Shown here: positions 40,881 through 53,200 of the stretch, in pieces
Position numbering within the stretch: position 1 is the stretch's first letter
Layout: each line of letters starts with the position of its first letter
Origin: Limnanthes douglasii subsp. nivea
Taxonomy: Eukaryota; Streptophyta; Magnoliopsida; Brassicales; Limnanthaceae
NCBI GenBank assembly: GCA_036936605.1
Contig: JAUPFV010000001.1
Span: 318,396,250 to 318,460,249, forward strand
Direction: 5' to 3'
DNA length: 64,000 nt
Notes under the pieces: model-generated
What the model saw: the letters and a program-made list of their open reading frames with translations, nothing else
The model's database searches: none
Told to the model about the DNA's origin: nothing
Position numbers and translations under genes: made by a program

Positions 40881-42068
40881 TTTTGTACACCCGGTTATAA
40901 TTAATTTATTACGAACCTTTTCCTGACTGCTAATCATGGATACCACTTACAAGAATATTAGATGTGGGATGTTATTGTTGTAAGTATTTGGGGTTATATT
41001 GATTAACAAAAGATTTACATTATATTCACAATCGAATAGAAGAAAAAGAACTACAAATAAGCTTTGAGATGTTTAAAAACGGTTATAGAAGAGAACAATT
41101 ATGATTTTTTTTGTTGTCATCATGGATCGTGAACTTGCTGTGATGAATATCTTAGAAAAACTATTTTTCGACCGTGAGTCATATGTTATGCTAATGGTAT
41201 ATCAACAAGAACGTACTTGGGAAACAAATTGAATATGGTAAAAAATCTAACAGTTTTTTTGCTACTTGCAATAACGTTGTCGACTCGTCCACCATTGAAT
41301 GAATGAGTGATAGGTTAAATAAAATGTAAGAGATATTTAAAAACCAAGATGAGGCGGTTGACTACGTTCAAGGTTCGTGGATTATATTATATAAAGATAA
41401 ATTTGTTCATACATACACTAACAAGATCATACATTTTGGCAATATGGTATTTAATATGGGGTAAAGATCACACATTACTTTAAAGAAATATATCAGGATA
41501 AACCAATTGAATTTCAAAATATTTTGGGAGAAGGTGCATGATTTTCTTGCGATGTAATATTCAATCATAAAAGAATCTATGTAGTTAAGAAATTGTTGTC
41601 TTGTTTATAAATTCCAAGAATTTAAACCTTTTAAATTATAGTGGTACATTTCTCCAATTGTTTTGAAGGTCGGAGGTGTAAAATCCACACGCAACTGTAT
41701 CGTCTGAACGATACACAAGTAACCATGTACTCACGAACTACTACCCATCCAAAAAATGGATGAGTATGTTCATACTCTTATTATAGACCAGCATTCAGTG
41801 GCGGATCCAGGACTAAAATTTATGGTATTCCCAAGAATATTATGGATAACAAATTCAATAAAAAACGCATAATACAAATATGTAAATATTCCAGTTACAA
41901 CTCAAAATGAAAATATAGTATAATTCAAAAGTAAAATGCATTCTCCTCTTATTTATGCCTTGAAAGTGTTGGATAATACGAGAAAACACTCGCTCAATCA
42001 TCTAGAAATAATTCAATTATTAAACAATATACACCCCTAAGAAGTACTTGATGCTAAGAAAAATTAAA

Positions 42069-42640
42069 AGAAATTTTTTACAATTTAGCAGGTGAACAAA
42101 ATATTACAACAAACATCAGCAAATCTTCATGTTCATTAACCTGCAAAAAAATATACAATCATTCATGAATGAAGGATTAACAACCAGACATAACATATTT
42201 TTATAGAATTGAAAACTAGGTTTAAAAATCCCCAATTTTTCACTGTTTGAAAACTAGGGTTTGAAAATCTCTGATTGTTTCAGTGATTTGTTGAATCAAA
42301 ATTGAAGTAAAAATCAATGAATTTTTTTATTACTTTGTTGAATAAAAATCGAAGTAAACTTCAACTAAGAAGAAATCTTACAATTTAGCAGGTGAACAAG
42401 ATATTACAACAAGCATATGCAAATATTTGTGTTCATTAATCATTAACCTGCAAGAAAATATACATTCAATCTAGAATGAAGGATTAACAACCAGACATAT
42501 CATATAATATTCTTATACAAAGGAAAATTAGGATTTGAAAATACTCAATTTTTTTAATGATTGTTGAATCAAAGTTGAAGTAAAACCCATTGGCAAATTT
42601 TATTACTATGTTGAATGAAAATCGAAGTAAACTCCAATAG
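42069..42640. repeat. About 300-bp tandem repeat inside the hAT element
   Basis: ACAATTTAGCAGGTGAACAA at about 42080 recurs at about 42380. Both are followed by ATATTACAACAA.CAT, GTTCATTAA, GAATGAAGGATTAACAACCA and GACATA. The second unit continues in parallel through TTGAATCAAA.TTGAAGTAAAA. The units differ by scattered substitutions. Confidence 0.8.
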
Positions 42641-42777
42641 AAAATCCATTAACTGAATCGACTTATTGTTTTCTTTCGCTAGTTCTATGTTGTTTTTCTT
42701 TGAGAGAAGTTGGGAAAAAGACGTGGTACAATTAGAGGAAAATAAAGTAAAAAATAAAGTAAAAGAATGTAAAGAAA

Positions 42778-42990
42778 GTGAAATAAATAAGAACATTTGG
42801 GTAGAGGAAAATAGAGTAAAAATACAAAGTAAAAGAATGAAAATAAAATAAAATAAATGTAAAGAAAGAATGAAAAAAAAAAGAAAAAGAATGTAAAAAA
42901 AGTGAAATAAATAAGAACATTTGGGTAGAGGAAAATAGAGTAAAAATACAAAGTAAAAGAATGAAAAAAAATGAAATAAATAAGAACATT
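42778..42990. repeat. Purine-rich 123-bp direct repeat
   Basis: GTGAAATAAATAAGAACATT, then TGGGTAGAGGAAAATAGAGT and AAAAATACAAAGTAAAAGAA, occurs at 42778-42843 and 42901-42966. A third partial copy begins near 42971. The strand is almost purely A/G, which explains long open frames on the minus strand; those frames are not genes. Confidence 0.85.
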
Positions 42991-44170
42991 TAAGTGCCCA
43001 GTAAAGACCTCAAGTATATTACTAAAGAACTTAACCACTATACTAGATTCATTTTTATAATTGAGGGTTGTCCTAGGCATACCTATCTCCCCCCTAAATC
43101 CGCCCCTGCCAGCATTGAAGAATGCTAGAAATTGTCCATCGAGTTAAACTAACCGGGGAAGAAGATATCAAAGATAAATTTAAAATTTAACTGCAAAACT
43201 AGGAGAGTTTGATGTTTATAAACAAAGTCATTGATTTGATAAATTTATACAGATTTTGAATTCTTCAATTTCTCTTGTTTGCAAACTCCTATAAATGATG
43301 AAAACAAGTGGTCATACTCCCGGTAGTGGTCGTGGTCACAGTTGTTTTAAGAGAAATAAAATCCTTGTTGATGATTCTACCAAAACTTATCATTTTATAT
43401 ATGAATATGTTGAAGAAAGTTATTAGAATCTAATGCGGATAGTGTGGAAACTCTGCAGACCGATACACCTATCCTTATATCGAAACACTTGTCGATAGTT
43501 TTGGTATCACTACTTCATTGGAGAAGTCCGTACTAATTCTGGTGTAAAACCAATGAAAGTTAAACAAGCACGAGTTATATCTAAAGGTAAAGTAACTATG
43601 ACTGCATCGAATTATGTTAAACTAAAACTCATGAATTACGTTAAACCAAAATTGTCTATTATCGTTAAAAAAACCAACCAAAACAAGGTTTCCTAATATT
43701 GGTAAAACAATACCTACCGTTCTGGTAAATCAACCCCCAGATAAAAGATTTACATCACACACACCATAATGTATGCATCTTTTCATAAAACAATATATTA
43801 ACGTTAAAATCGAAAAATAATGTGGGTTTATAGCCATCTCTCATGGTTTGTTTGACATTAGAAGTGGATGGGAACTCGTTAGAAAATTATTAGTTCATGA
43901 AGTAGAAACCCATATAGAGTTTTGGTTAAATCCAACATATTTTAAAGAAGATGTTGAGGTCGAAAAACTACATCGGTTGAAATATTGGAAAGAAAATGCA
44001 TCGTTAGAAAAATTGATGACGTTACCAAGTTGCGGCAGACTAATCGTGACCTCTATCAAATATGTTTTTATTAATTTGCACTCTATGGTTGTATAACTTA
44101 TACCGGTTGAAGATGCACCAACGAATGGTCCTTCGGTAGAGCTCACACTTGCTTTCGTGAATAGAAATCA

Positions 44171-46480
44171 TTTTGTTCATGTACGTAATTATTTTTTGTA
44201 TTAAACATTTTTAGTTATTAAAATGATATATTAGTCTATATAGTTTATTTTAGTTCTTACTAGTTTATTTTATAGGTTGAGATGATTTAAAGTTTACTGT
44301 TACCATCGATAGATCCTATTTGAGTGTATAATAGTAGAGAAGAAGCTACACCTTAGTCAGTTCCATTGTTTGAGAGAATTAACGATTTTTTTACTACAAC
44401 ATATCAGACTGACATCATCCGAAGTATAATCCAAAGAATACAAGTCATTAATATTAAACTTAACAAAAAACCTATAATGGTGGATCATTTACAACTTTTA
44501 TGATTTTTTTTTTTAATTTACACGAAAACTATACTTGTTAAAATTTACCTTATACTTGCCAATCATTGACGACAACCAGCACAACACATCAGAAGAAAAT
44601 AATCTGAAAACATCATAAACTGAAAAATTAACTATTTGAAAGCATATAACATAAATTGAAAACATCATTCACTAAAAAAATATCTAATAGTAATAATTAT
44701 AACATAAACAACAAATACAAACAATATAAACTAAAAAACATTAAAAGAAAATATATTAATTCTTAAGAGAGTTATATCCATTGGTTTATTCTTCAATGAG
44801 TTTAATATCCAACTCTAAATTTTTTTCAGATGTTATTCGAGTAAGTGATTGTTCAAAAATTCAATCATATATTATTGATGAAATGAAACATATGGAAACC
44901 AAATATCATATGTGTTGTTTCTCTAACATTCTACAGAAGGTCAGAAATCTGAATAACTGCAACCAAATTTACATGCTAGTGACTTCCTCACAATTGCGTG
45001 GATTCTGATACAGAGCTCTATGACTCACATATTTTCAAATACACTCTACAAACAATTTCTTAAAAATTCATCGGTATTATATTTCAATCAATTTATCTTA
45101 AAATAATTGACAAATTTCAGCAACTAGTAGTCTTCTTGAACAATCCATTATATATCGTACAAATTAAAAGTTTGACTATTTATGATATTTACTAATATAA
45201 ATATGCTATGCACGAGAAATATGTTAAATTGGTAAAGCTATTTTAGTGAAATCTATGTTGGCGAGAAATTATAAATGGCACGAAACAATAGTTGGCCGAA
45301 AGCTTTATTTGGTAGAACATCTACGTTGGCGGGAAACTATAGTTAGCGGAAAACTATAAGTGGTGGAAATATTATTCGGTGTGATATTATTAATTGGACT
45401 TATTTTTATGATATTTTTTTCATTTTATTTTGGAACAACTGGTGTCTAACAATGTTTTCCATTTACGTTGATAATATTACAAATATAAAAACTTAATACA
45501 AACTACGTAAACATAAAATCTTCATTTAAATATTACATAAAACAACATGCAATAAATCATTCGCAAGGGTCCTAAACTCAAATCAGAGTCTTCATCCTCG
45601 AATACTTGTTCATACACGTTAGCCTCTAACTCAATCTATATTTCTGTCTATTTAATTTTTGTACATAAAACCATGGATGGTGAAACATGGTCGATACCAA
45701 ATAATTGATACATTTTGTAAATGATAACATTAAAATCAACTTCGTGCAGCCATGTATTCATTGAATTTTGAACTGTAAAAACTGCTCTCCGCAAGTAACC
45801 ATCGCAGATTTTGTTCCAAGATATATTAAAAGTTATTTAGTTTGAGATATAGATTGATGTATAGTTTATGCCATTTAGGTTCAATTTATAGTCGTAGAGC
45901 ATCTACGATAACGTAATATAGAGAATTCAATTATGTTGATACACATGCCCGTAATCTAAGATCCAATTAGGTTGAGACGCACATCCCATTTATTATGGAT
46001 AGACTTTATAATATATATATATATATAACATTGATAAATAAGTGTATTAGTTTTTTTTGCTTGTTTCCGCCACAATGCTGACACAATTTACATTGGTGTC
46101 GCCAACGGTTGGGGTTATTTACTTTATTGCCACCAACCGTTTGGCGTAATGTACCTTATGCCCACCAACTATTGGGAAATTGCAAATTTTACACGTCAAT
46201 TATTAACGATAACAACCAAAATACATTAAAGATTGAATCTCACTTTGTAAAGCTATTTTAAAATGTAAAAAAACAACTACAATAGGTACTACAACAAGTT
46301 TGTTTAAAGAATGAATCTATCGATGTAAAACTATTTTATTGTGAAAAATAAAAATAATAAAAACAAAAAATAACTACAATCCGAATGAAAAAACATCACA
46401 CATGTTTTAAAAAAAGTAACTACAATATGAATGAAAAACATCACACATATGGACAACAAAAACAAATACAATAACAGTGA
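44171..46480. other. No gene; short local repeats
   Basis: About 45250-45380 has several variants of GG(C/T)GGGAAACTATAGTT-like words in series. At 46108-46146 an imperfect inverted repeat pairs CGCCAACGGTTGG with CCAACCGTTTGGCG. An (AT) run lies at about 46010-46027. No coding family recognised. Confidence 0.45.
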
Positions 46481-46519
46481 CATGGCACATGTTTAATGAT
46501 TTATACAAATTTGAATGAA

Positions 46520-48740
46520 AAACATCAACTAATAAAATTTTCTCTCAATAGACTGAAGATGTTGATACGATTCACCGAGTCTGTCATAATTAACGTGAAA
46601 CTTCTCAAAAGGTAGAGATAATTCCACTTGGCACATCATGGTCTATGAATGTCGTATAACCGAAGACTCAGAGTCTTTGTGCACATAATTATCTAGTGGG
46701 TATATATTTAGATTTACAATATTGTACCAACTGACATCCCGATGAACATTGAGATACATCATAGTATTGAACGAATTCATATAATATCTAATTGGAAGCC
46801 CCCTCAAAATAGGAAATATAACCCAACTCCTATAATAATCTCAACCATCTACAATGAACGTATATGCTAATCTTGAGACGCCGTTTGGTTTTGCACAACG
46901 CCTTGAAAAAGGGATATGGTGGAGTATCATGAACGTGATCGAGCTGACATATAGATCGATCATGATAATAGGCTTGGACGTGTTATACACTAAAAGTTAT
47001 ACCATTGTAGCAATCTATTTTATCCAACGGGATATAATCGTGTATCTTCTGATATGGTTCGAAAAAAATGTAAACAATTTTATTTTGAAAGAGTTATTCT
47101 TTAAGTATAATAAATTTCAAGGCTCAAGTCTATTAGCACTATGAACTCATTAAATATTTTTAACATCTAAATATAATTTTCGGATGACTCTTAATTAAAT
47201 ATATGAGTTCATTTATTTTGATTTTTTCACTAACAATTTTAATTACATACCCTAATTATCATTTTTATCGTAGTAAATACAACAGTGAAAGTATATTTCA
47301 GATGGTACCAAAATTTCAATCAAAGTAAAGCACTTACCTTATGCAATTATTTTAAATTAAAAAATTTAATTTAATTGAAAACAATAAGTTTTAGTAATCT
47401 AGTGATGCAAATCTAGACATAAATCAACCAATAACATATTCTCATTTTGGGTTGGAAAATTAATAAATGTATACTTGTAATACATTAAGTTTTATCAAAC
47501 ATTTTATTTGATTTAGATTGTTTACCATACAATCTAAGAATTTCTCGTGCACACAAAACAAGTAAAATCATTTTAAACAACTAATAATTATAATGATTCT
47601 AAAAAGTAAAACTTACATCGATTTTCAACAATATATTAACCGACCTACACCTCATCGAGCAATAAACAGTAGTTGTTTTATGTAATCAGCACGCGTAACT
47701 AGACGAAGTAGGAGAAAATGATCATTTATATAGGTTTTGAGGAGTGCGATATACCCATCCATGGTCTTTGTCCCCTACAAGGAGACCATTCTGAGGTGAT
47801 GATAAAGATATGTCACTCCCGTAGCACCCTCAGCATAACAATGCATCTGACTCGTCAAGTCCCATAGGAGGAACACATACTTGTAATTGATGTATGTATT
47901 GCTCTTGTCACAGATCGACTACACGTGTACATATGAAGAAGATACGCACATAATACCTGATCCACCATTTTTTGTTTAACAAAATGTTGTTGTCTTGGTA
48001 TAATGGGTTGTTAAACCTGGTGCAGAGAAAATCGTGGCCCAACCCAATCTATTTGTGAAGTTCAATATCTGTATTAAGCTCACCTGGATCTACACCTAGG
48101 AGTGAGGCAACATCACTAATAGGTTGCAGCTTGTTATCTCTCTAGTAGGAAGCAACACGATGTCACCCTCGACCTTAAGACCGATGATTGTATGGACATT
48201 GTCAATGGTGATATGACTCATCTCACCGAAGTTAAAATGAAAACTATTTGTTTTATTTTGCCAACGCTCGATGAACACCTCTGTAAACGAGGTGTGTGGT
48301 TAGAACGAGGACAACTAATCGATTAGCCTACCAAATGATGTGGCATCCAACACTGCTCTAATCCGACTATAACGTGCCAAACTCCAACTTTTATGACTAG
48401 ACTTGTGGGCATAAAAAATCCAACTTTCTTTCCTACAAATAATAACCGAGATTTGTGTTAGTAAAACAAATATCCACCGACTTAATAGATATTTCAAATG
48501 AAAATATAAAATGGTTATATTACCTGTTGATGCCAAGTATAGTAGGCAATGTGGTTTTTTAATGCATCACTAAAGAGTCGAGGTAAACGATCGGGTGTTA
48601 GATCTCGATGAGGTGGAGGCGGTCATGGAGGTGGTCAATGAGGGATAGAGCTCGACGAAATAGAAAATGGTTGATAATGTTTCCTCGGGAACAATAGCAA
48701 AAATATCATCTTCATCTGCATCTTTCTTCACATCTCTCTT
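46520..48740 (-). pseudogene. Plant mobile domain (PMD/MAIN-like) protein, decayed
   Basis: Minus-strand fragments in PMD order. SWSLARYSRIRAVLDATSFG and RLID (48320-48390); FIERWQNKTNSFHFNFGEMS then ITIDNVHTIIGLKVEGD (48150-48275), the characteristic FVERWRPET.TFHLP.GE...TLQDV..LLGL..DG phrase; LLGVDPGELN (about 48080); then LYHHLRMVSL and LLLRLV-type text (47720-47800). Last is FEPYQKIHDYIPLDKIDCYN (46975-47065) and VHDTPPYPFF near 46920. PMDs are found in retrotransposon- and MULE-linked genes and in host silencing genes (MAIN). Here stops in every segment and TE surroundings favour a TE-derived pseudogene. No flanking terminal repeats were found. Confidence 0.75.
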
Positions 48741-49561
48741 CCTGATTCGCTTGGTACGCTAATTGTCACGTAAACCTAATCCTTTTGTAATATTGAATTT
48801 TTTTATGTTAACCCTATTCGTAAATACAAACACTTGAAAAACAAATTCTTTTAAAAAGACAACACAAACATGACCGAAATAACCATACGAACAAAAACTG
48901 GACCGGATAAATTTTATATCCTTGAAATTTCACAAGCCAAACGTTTGACGGATAACTTCACTACTGCACCACAATATCGAAGATCCACGCCATACTTTTG
49001 TCAGCCTCAGCGCCAAACATCTAACGCGGAAAATTGTGGTTTTCGTATATGTTTGACAAAAACTACACGTTTTTCGTCTAATTTTAACAAAAATACACAA
49101 CGCGGAAAATCATTAATCTAAATAAAAAAGACAACAAAAAAACAACAAAATCTTTAAAATGAGTCCAAATCACAATTTTGAATCAAAATCTTATATAAAG
49201 CCTAAACATAAACTTAAAAAAATATAATATAAAATTACTTCGTTCTTTTTTTTGTGTTTGGAGCTGTTGATGTTGCTGCTGGAGCTTTGTTTAGAAAATG
49301 TTCTGTATTAAATTTATTAGGGTTTTGGTTGGATTTAGATTGGGACCAGGCTATAAGGCTGTAGGGTTTTGCTGCTGCTTTAGTTGCTACTAGGGTGCTT
49401 TAGTTGGTTTGTTGTAGGATTGTGAACAGCCTCTAGTTGCTATCTAGGCGTAAATAAAAAGTGAAGTATACCCCTGTTACTACATTTCACCACTGTATTT
49501 CATCTAAATCTTAAAGCTAAGTTTTATCTTTGGTGTTTGAACTTCATAGTCTTCTGTGCCA
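48741..49561. other. Intergenic DNA, nothing recognised
   Basis: Short frames only. One at 48870-49121 lacks recognisable motifs. Confidence 0.4.
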
Positions 49562-49564
49562 TTA

Positions 49565-49883
49565 GAGCATCCCCAACAGATACTCTACTTGGCAGTTGAA
49601 AATAAATTTAACTATTATATATGATTTTTATCTTTGCAACAGATACGGTAAAAGGCTATCTATATTTATTAGCGTAAATTATGTTAGGTATATTTAGAGT
49701 AGCACTTACGTAATAGGTAAAGTTTTATTTGTTATTTCTTTTATTTTTCTCTCATTATTTTAGGGATTAGTAACTACCTTGAATATAGAGTAGTTGTTGG
49801 AAAAAAAGATAATACTTATGTTTACATTACTCAAATATAATCTATATTTAGCTAAAAAAATAGAGTATCTGTTGGGGATGCTC
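49565..49883. mobile_element. Tourist-like MITE (PIF/Harbinger type), 319 bp
   Basis: TIRs GAGCATCCCCAACAGATACTC and GAGTATCTGTTGGGGATGCTC are a perfect 21-base inverted pair. They are flanked by TTA at 49562-49564 and 49884-49886. A TTA/TAA target duplication with GAGCATC.CCAACAG ends is typical of plant PIF/Harbinger MITEs. The near-perfect TIRs suggest a relatively recent insertion. Confidence 0.9.
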
Positions 49884-50027
49884 TTACAGTGCCTTAAGAA
49901 AGAACCTAGTATTTTTTGGTCTTGAAGACTGTTTGTTGTTTTATGGGGCTGCTAATTTACCGTTTCAACATTTCTATAGTATTTCTTTATACACGTCAAA
50001 TATCTTGTATTTCAGCGTATGGTTAAT

Positions 50028-50232
50028 TGTTAGAATATTCGACTAAATTTGGAACGCTGGATTTATGGAGTAATAGTTGGGGTCAACTATTGACCACTAT
50101 AAATCAGTGTATTAAGTTTCCTTGTATAGGCCTCTAAGTTCTCTATATATTGAGAGCCTTACTTGGGTTTGCATTATATAACAGTTCAATACAAAAAGAA
50201 CATAATAAAATCCTCTGATTACCAATTCAACA
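50028..50232 (+). repeat. 5' LTR of a copia element, 205 bp
   Basis: Starts TGTTAGAATATTCGAC and ends CCAATTCAACA. It is followed at once by TGGTATTAGAGC (50233-50244), a primer-binding site matching initiator tRNA-Met with one change. A TATA-like CTCTATATATTGAGAGCC lies at about 50140. The corresponding 3' LTR is missing because the element is truncated at about 54178. Confidence 0.85.
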
Positions 50233-50281
50233 TGGTATTAGAGCACGTGTGATTCTGGAAATTCTGAACATCCTCAACAAA

Positions 50282-53200
50282 GATGGCTGGCAATAAAGTC
50301 GTGGTCCGTCAAATCCCTGATGAATTAACAATGCAGATTGCTGCCATTCCGAGAAATGGTCTCGAAACACAACAACAACAACTAACCCCAAGAATTTATC
50401 CCTAGAGATTAAACTTGGTGGTGACAACTATGCCCTTTGGGCAAACCTGATGAAGAAAGCACAATGATTTAAATTCCGATCCAAAGAGAAAGAAGATAAA
50501 ATCCAAGTTGTATTGCACTTATTGTGGGATGAAAAAACACACTAAAGAGACATGTTTCCAACTGGTTGGCTATCCAGAATGGTGAGAGGACGGTCATAAG
50601 GAGAAAAATAACCAGCGTTTCAGATCTAATGTCAAACGGGCTTCGTCTACAAGTGGCGGTGAAGATCCGACTAAAAATGAGCAAGGAAGTGGCACTGGTT
50701 TTGGAGGAATGGCGGCGAACTCCTATGAAAAACTTGGAGGTAAAGGGTTTGAGAGTTACACATCAAACCCATATCTTATTAATTTCAAATATTTTCCATC
50801 AGACGCGTCTTTCTTTGACATGCTTGACCAAATGTGTGTAAATGAAACGTATGAAAAGCCCGCCTGCCATGTTCACCCCCAATCTAGGAAATCAATGAAT
50901 TGGATCTTTGATTGCAGGGGTACGTACACCATGTCTTATGATCCTAAAGACTTAGGTGATATGTCATCTCCAAAGAAGTCCCATATTGAGACTGCTAGTG
51001 GAGAAATTTGTGAAGTCAAAGGGGGAGGGTCAATTATTTTTTCGGAAAAAATGGAAATTAAAAACCGCCTCTACATTCCTTCACTATCCTTAAAGTTATT
51101 ATCTGTTAGTCAGGTGACAAAACAACTCAACCGTGTGGTTCTTATGTATCTATTTTTTTTGCATTTTACAGGACATTCGTACGAAGGAGATCATTGGGCG
51201 TAGTACTGAACAAGGAGGTCTCTATTATGTTGATGTGGTAGTTCATAAGAAACATGCCATGCTTGCTCACGGAACAACCGAAAGGCAACTTTGGTTATGG
51301 CACCGACGACTTGGTCATCCTTCTTTTAGCTATCTTAAAAGTTTGTTTCCTAGTCTTTTTTTGAATAATTCCATTCATGAGAAATGTGAAACCTGCATTC
51401 TTGCAAAAAATCGTAGGGTCTCATTTAATCAAAGTAATACTAGAGTTGATTATGCTTTTTTGCTAATCCATTCTGATGTTTGGGGTAGTTCATAAGGGAC
51501 ATGTCATGCTTGCTCACGGAACAACCGAAAGGCAACTTTGGTTATGGCACCGAAGACTTGGTCATCCTTTTTTTAGCTATCTTAAAAGTTTATTTCCTAG
51601 TCTTTTTTTGAATAATTCCATTCATGAGAAATGTGAAACCTGGATTCTTGCAAAAAATCGTAGGGTCTCATTTAATCAAAGTAATACTATAGTTGATTAT
51701 GCTTTTTCGCTAATCCATTCTGATGTTTGGGGTCTAGTGCCAAATTCCACTAATAATCAAATCAAATACTTTGTTTTATTTGTGGATGATTTCTCAAGAA
51801 TGACTTGGATATACTTCATGAAACATAAATCAGAAGTGCCAGAAATATTTGTTTGTTTTTACAAAATGATTTTGACTCAATTTGAAAAAAATATACAGAT
51901 TCTCCGTTCTGATAATGGAATAGAGTTTGTCAACCAAACAATGCATAATTTTTTCAAAACAAATAGTCTTATCCACCAAACCACTTTTCCAAACACACCT
52001 CAATAAAACGGTACTTCAGAACGAAAAAATCGTACTTTACTTGAAAAAACTCGTGCTATTATGATTGAATCTAGAGTTCCTCATTCTCTTTGGCCAGAAG
52101 CTCTTGCTACAGCCACACATCTTGTAAATCGTCTACCAACCCGAAGTCTAGGAAATAAAACTCAATTACAAGTGCTTGCCACCCAAGTTACAATCCCATC
52201 TGTTATGACCTTACCACATCGTGTCTTTGGCTGTTCGGTGTTTGTTCATATCCCTAAAACTAGTCGAAACAAACTTAATCTGTGTGCTGAAAAGTGTGTA
52301 TTCGTTGGGTACGGTGTCCATCAAATGGGCTATTGGTGTTACAATCCGGTTACTCGTCGACTCCATGTCACCATGGGCTGTGACTTCTTAGAATCCGATT
52401 ATTTTTTTGACCACCAATCTCGTGCTCAGGGGGAGAAAGTAAGTGAATCACTCGACTGGTTGCTATATAAAAGTTACTTTGAAGATATGCCAACAGAGTC
52501 GGTAGATGGCGCCACCAAACACGCCTCTTCCAACATAAAGGAGACTGACGAGGCAGTTCTTACCACAAATGATTCTCCCGAAGATAATGTCCAATAAGAA
52601 ATAAATGCCATGGATACTACCAGCGAATCAGCCGAAGAAAATGTCCATCAAGAAGTAAACAATTTACAATGTCATAATTCACAAAATACTACTGACCATG
52701 ACATTTCAGGAAGTTCATTCGTTGAAACTCAAACTCTGGTTCTTCCCCCAAGAAAAAATAGAGGGGTTCTTCCTAACCGGTATTCACCGGAACACGTTCC
52801 TCGTGCTTCTACATATCCGGTAAAAACGGACAGGAAAGGAATGACGAAGATTGCAAAGGCGTTTTCAGCTACTATTCTCTCTGAACAAATCCCTAAAACA
52901 GCTCAAGAAGCTAAGAAGATGACTGAATGGCATGAGGCAATGAATACCAAAATGGAAGCTCTAAAAAGGAATGGTACATGGGAGAAGTTTGTGTTACCAC
53001 AAAGGAAGAAAGCAATCGGGTGTAGATGGGTGTTTAATATAAAATACAAATCCGATGGCACCATTGAACGACACAAGGAAAGATTGGTTGCCAAAGGATA
53101 TACACAAACATATGGTATAGACTACTCTGAAACGTTCTCTCCGGTTGCAAAGATTGACACTATCAAAGTTTTACTTTCAATAACCGTGAATAAAGATTGG

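Larger units (their letters stand above)
41796..43108. mobile_element. hAT-type non-autonomous element, 1313 bp, with perfect 8-bp TSD
   Basis: Left end CAGTGGCGGATCCAGGA and right end TAAATCCGCCCCTG. The flanks CCAGCATT (41788-41795) and CCAGCATT (43109-43116) are identical 8-bp duplications, diagnostic of hAT. It sits inside the MULE pseudogene, between its transposase and OTU parts. There is no transposase gene. The interior has two sets of direct repeats: about 300-bp units (42069 to about 42640) and a purine-rich 123-bp repeat (42778-42990). Confidence 0.9.
40890..44170 (+). pseudogene. MULE transposase with OTU protease domain, split by a hAT element
   Basis: The transposase part starts with LIMDTTYKN (40930) and VIMDRELAVMNILEKLFFD (41113-41175), the MULE DRE.A.MNA..K motif with the aspartate kept. 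It continues with NQDEAVDYVQGSWIILYKDK and VHTYTNKIIHFGNMVFNM (41341-41460), the conserved HFGN region. After the hAT insert, 43100-43800 holds linker remnants. An OTU-type cysteine protease region follows (43827-44096): CGFIAIS, equivalent to the NCGFRA catalytic-Cys motif, then WELVRKLLVHEVETHIEFW and LEKLMTLPSCGRLIVTSIKY. In intact plant MULEs of this kind, the OTU domain is fused C-terminal to the transposase. Stops and frameshifts show decay. No TIRs were found. Confidence 0.8.

Noticed and set aside
42685..43080. Long minus-strand open frames rich in Phe/Leu/Ser, like a membrane protein
   Set aside because: They are the complement of a purine-rich tandem repeat inside a hAT element, open in several frames because the tract lacks T-rich stops. 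No start context or homology.
46854..47144. Plus-strand 96-residue frame (starting MNVYANLETPFGFAQRLEKG) as a membrane protein
   Set aside because: It is antisense to plant mobile domain remnants; the minus strand gives the meaningful reading.
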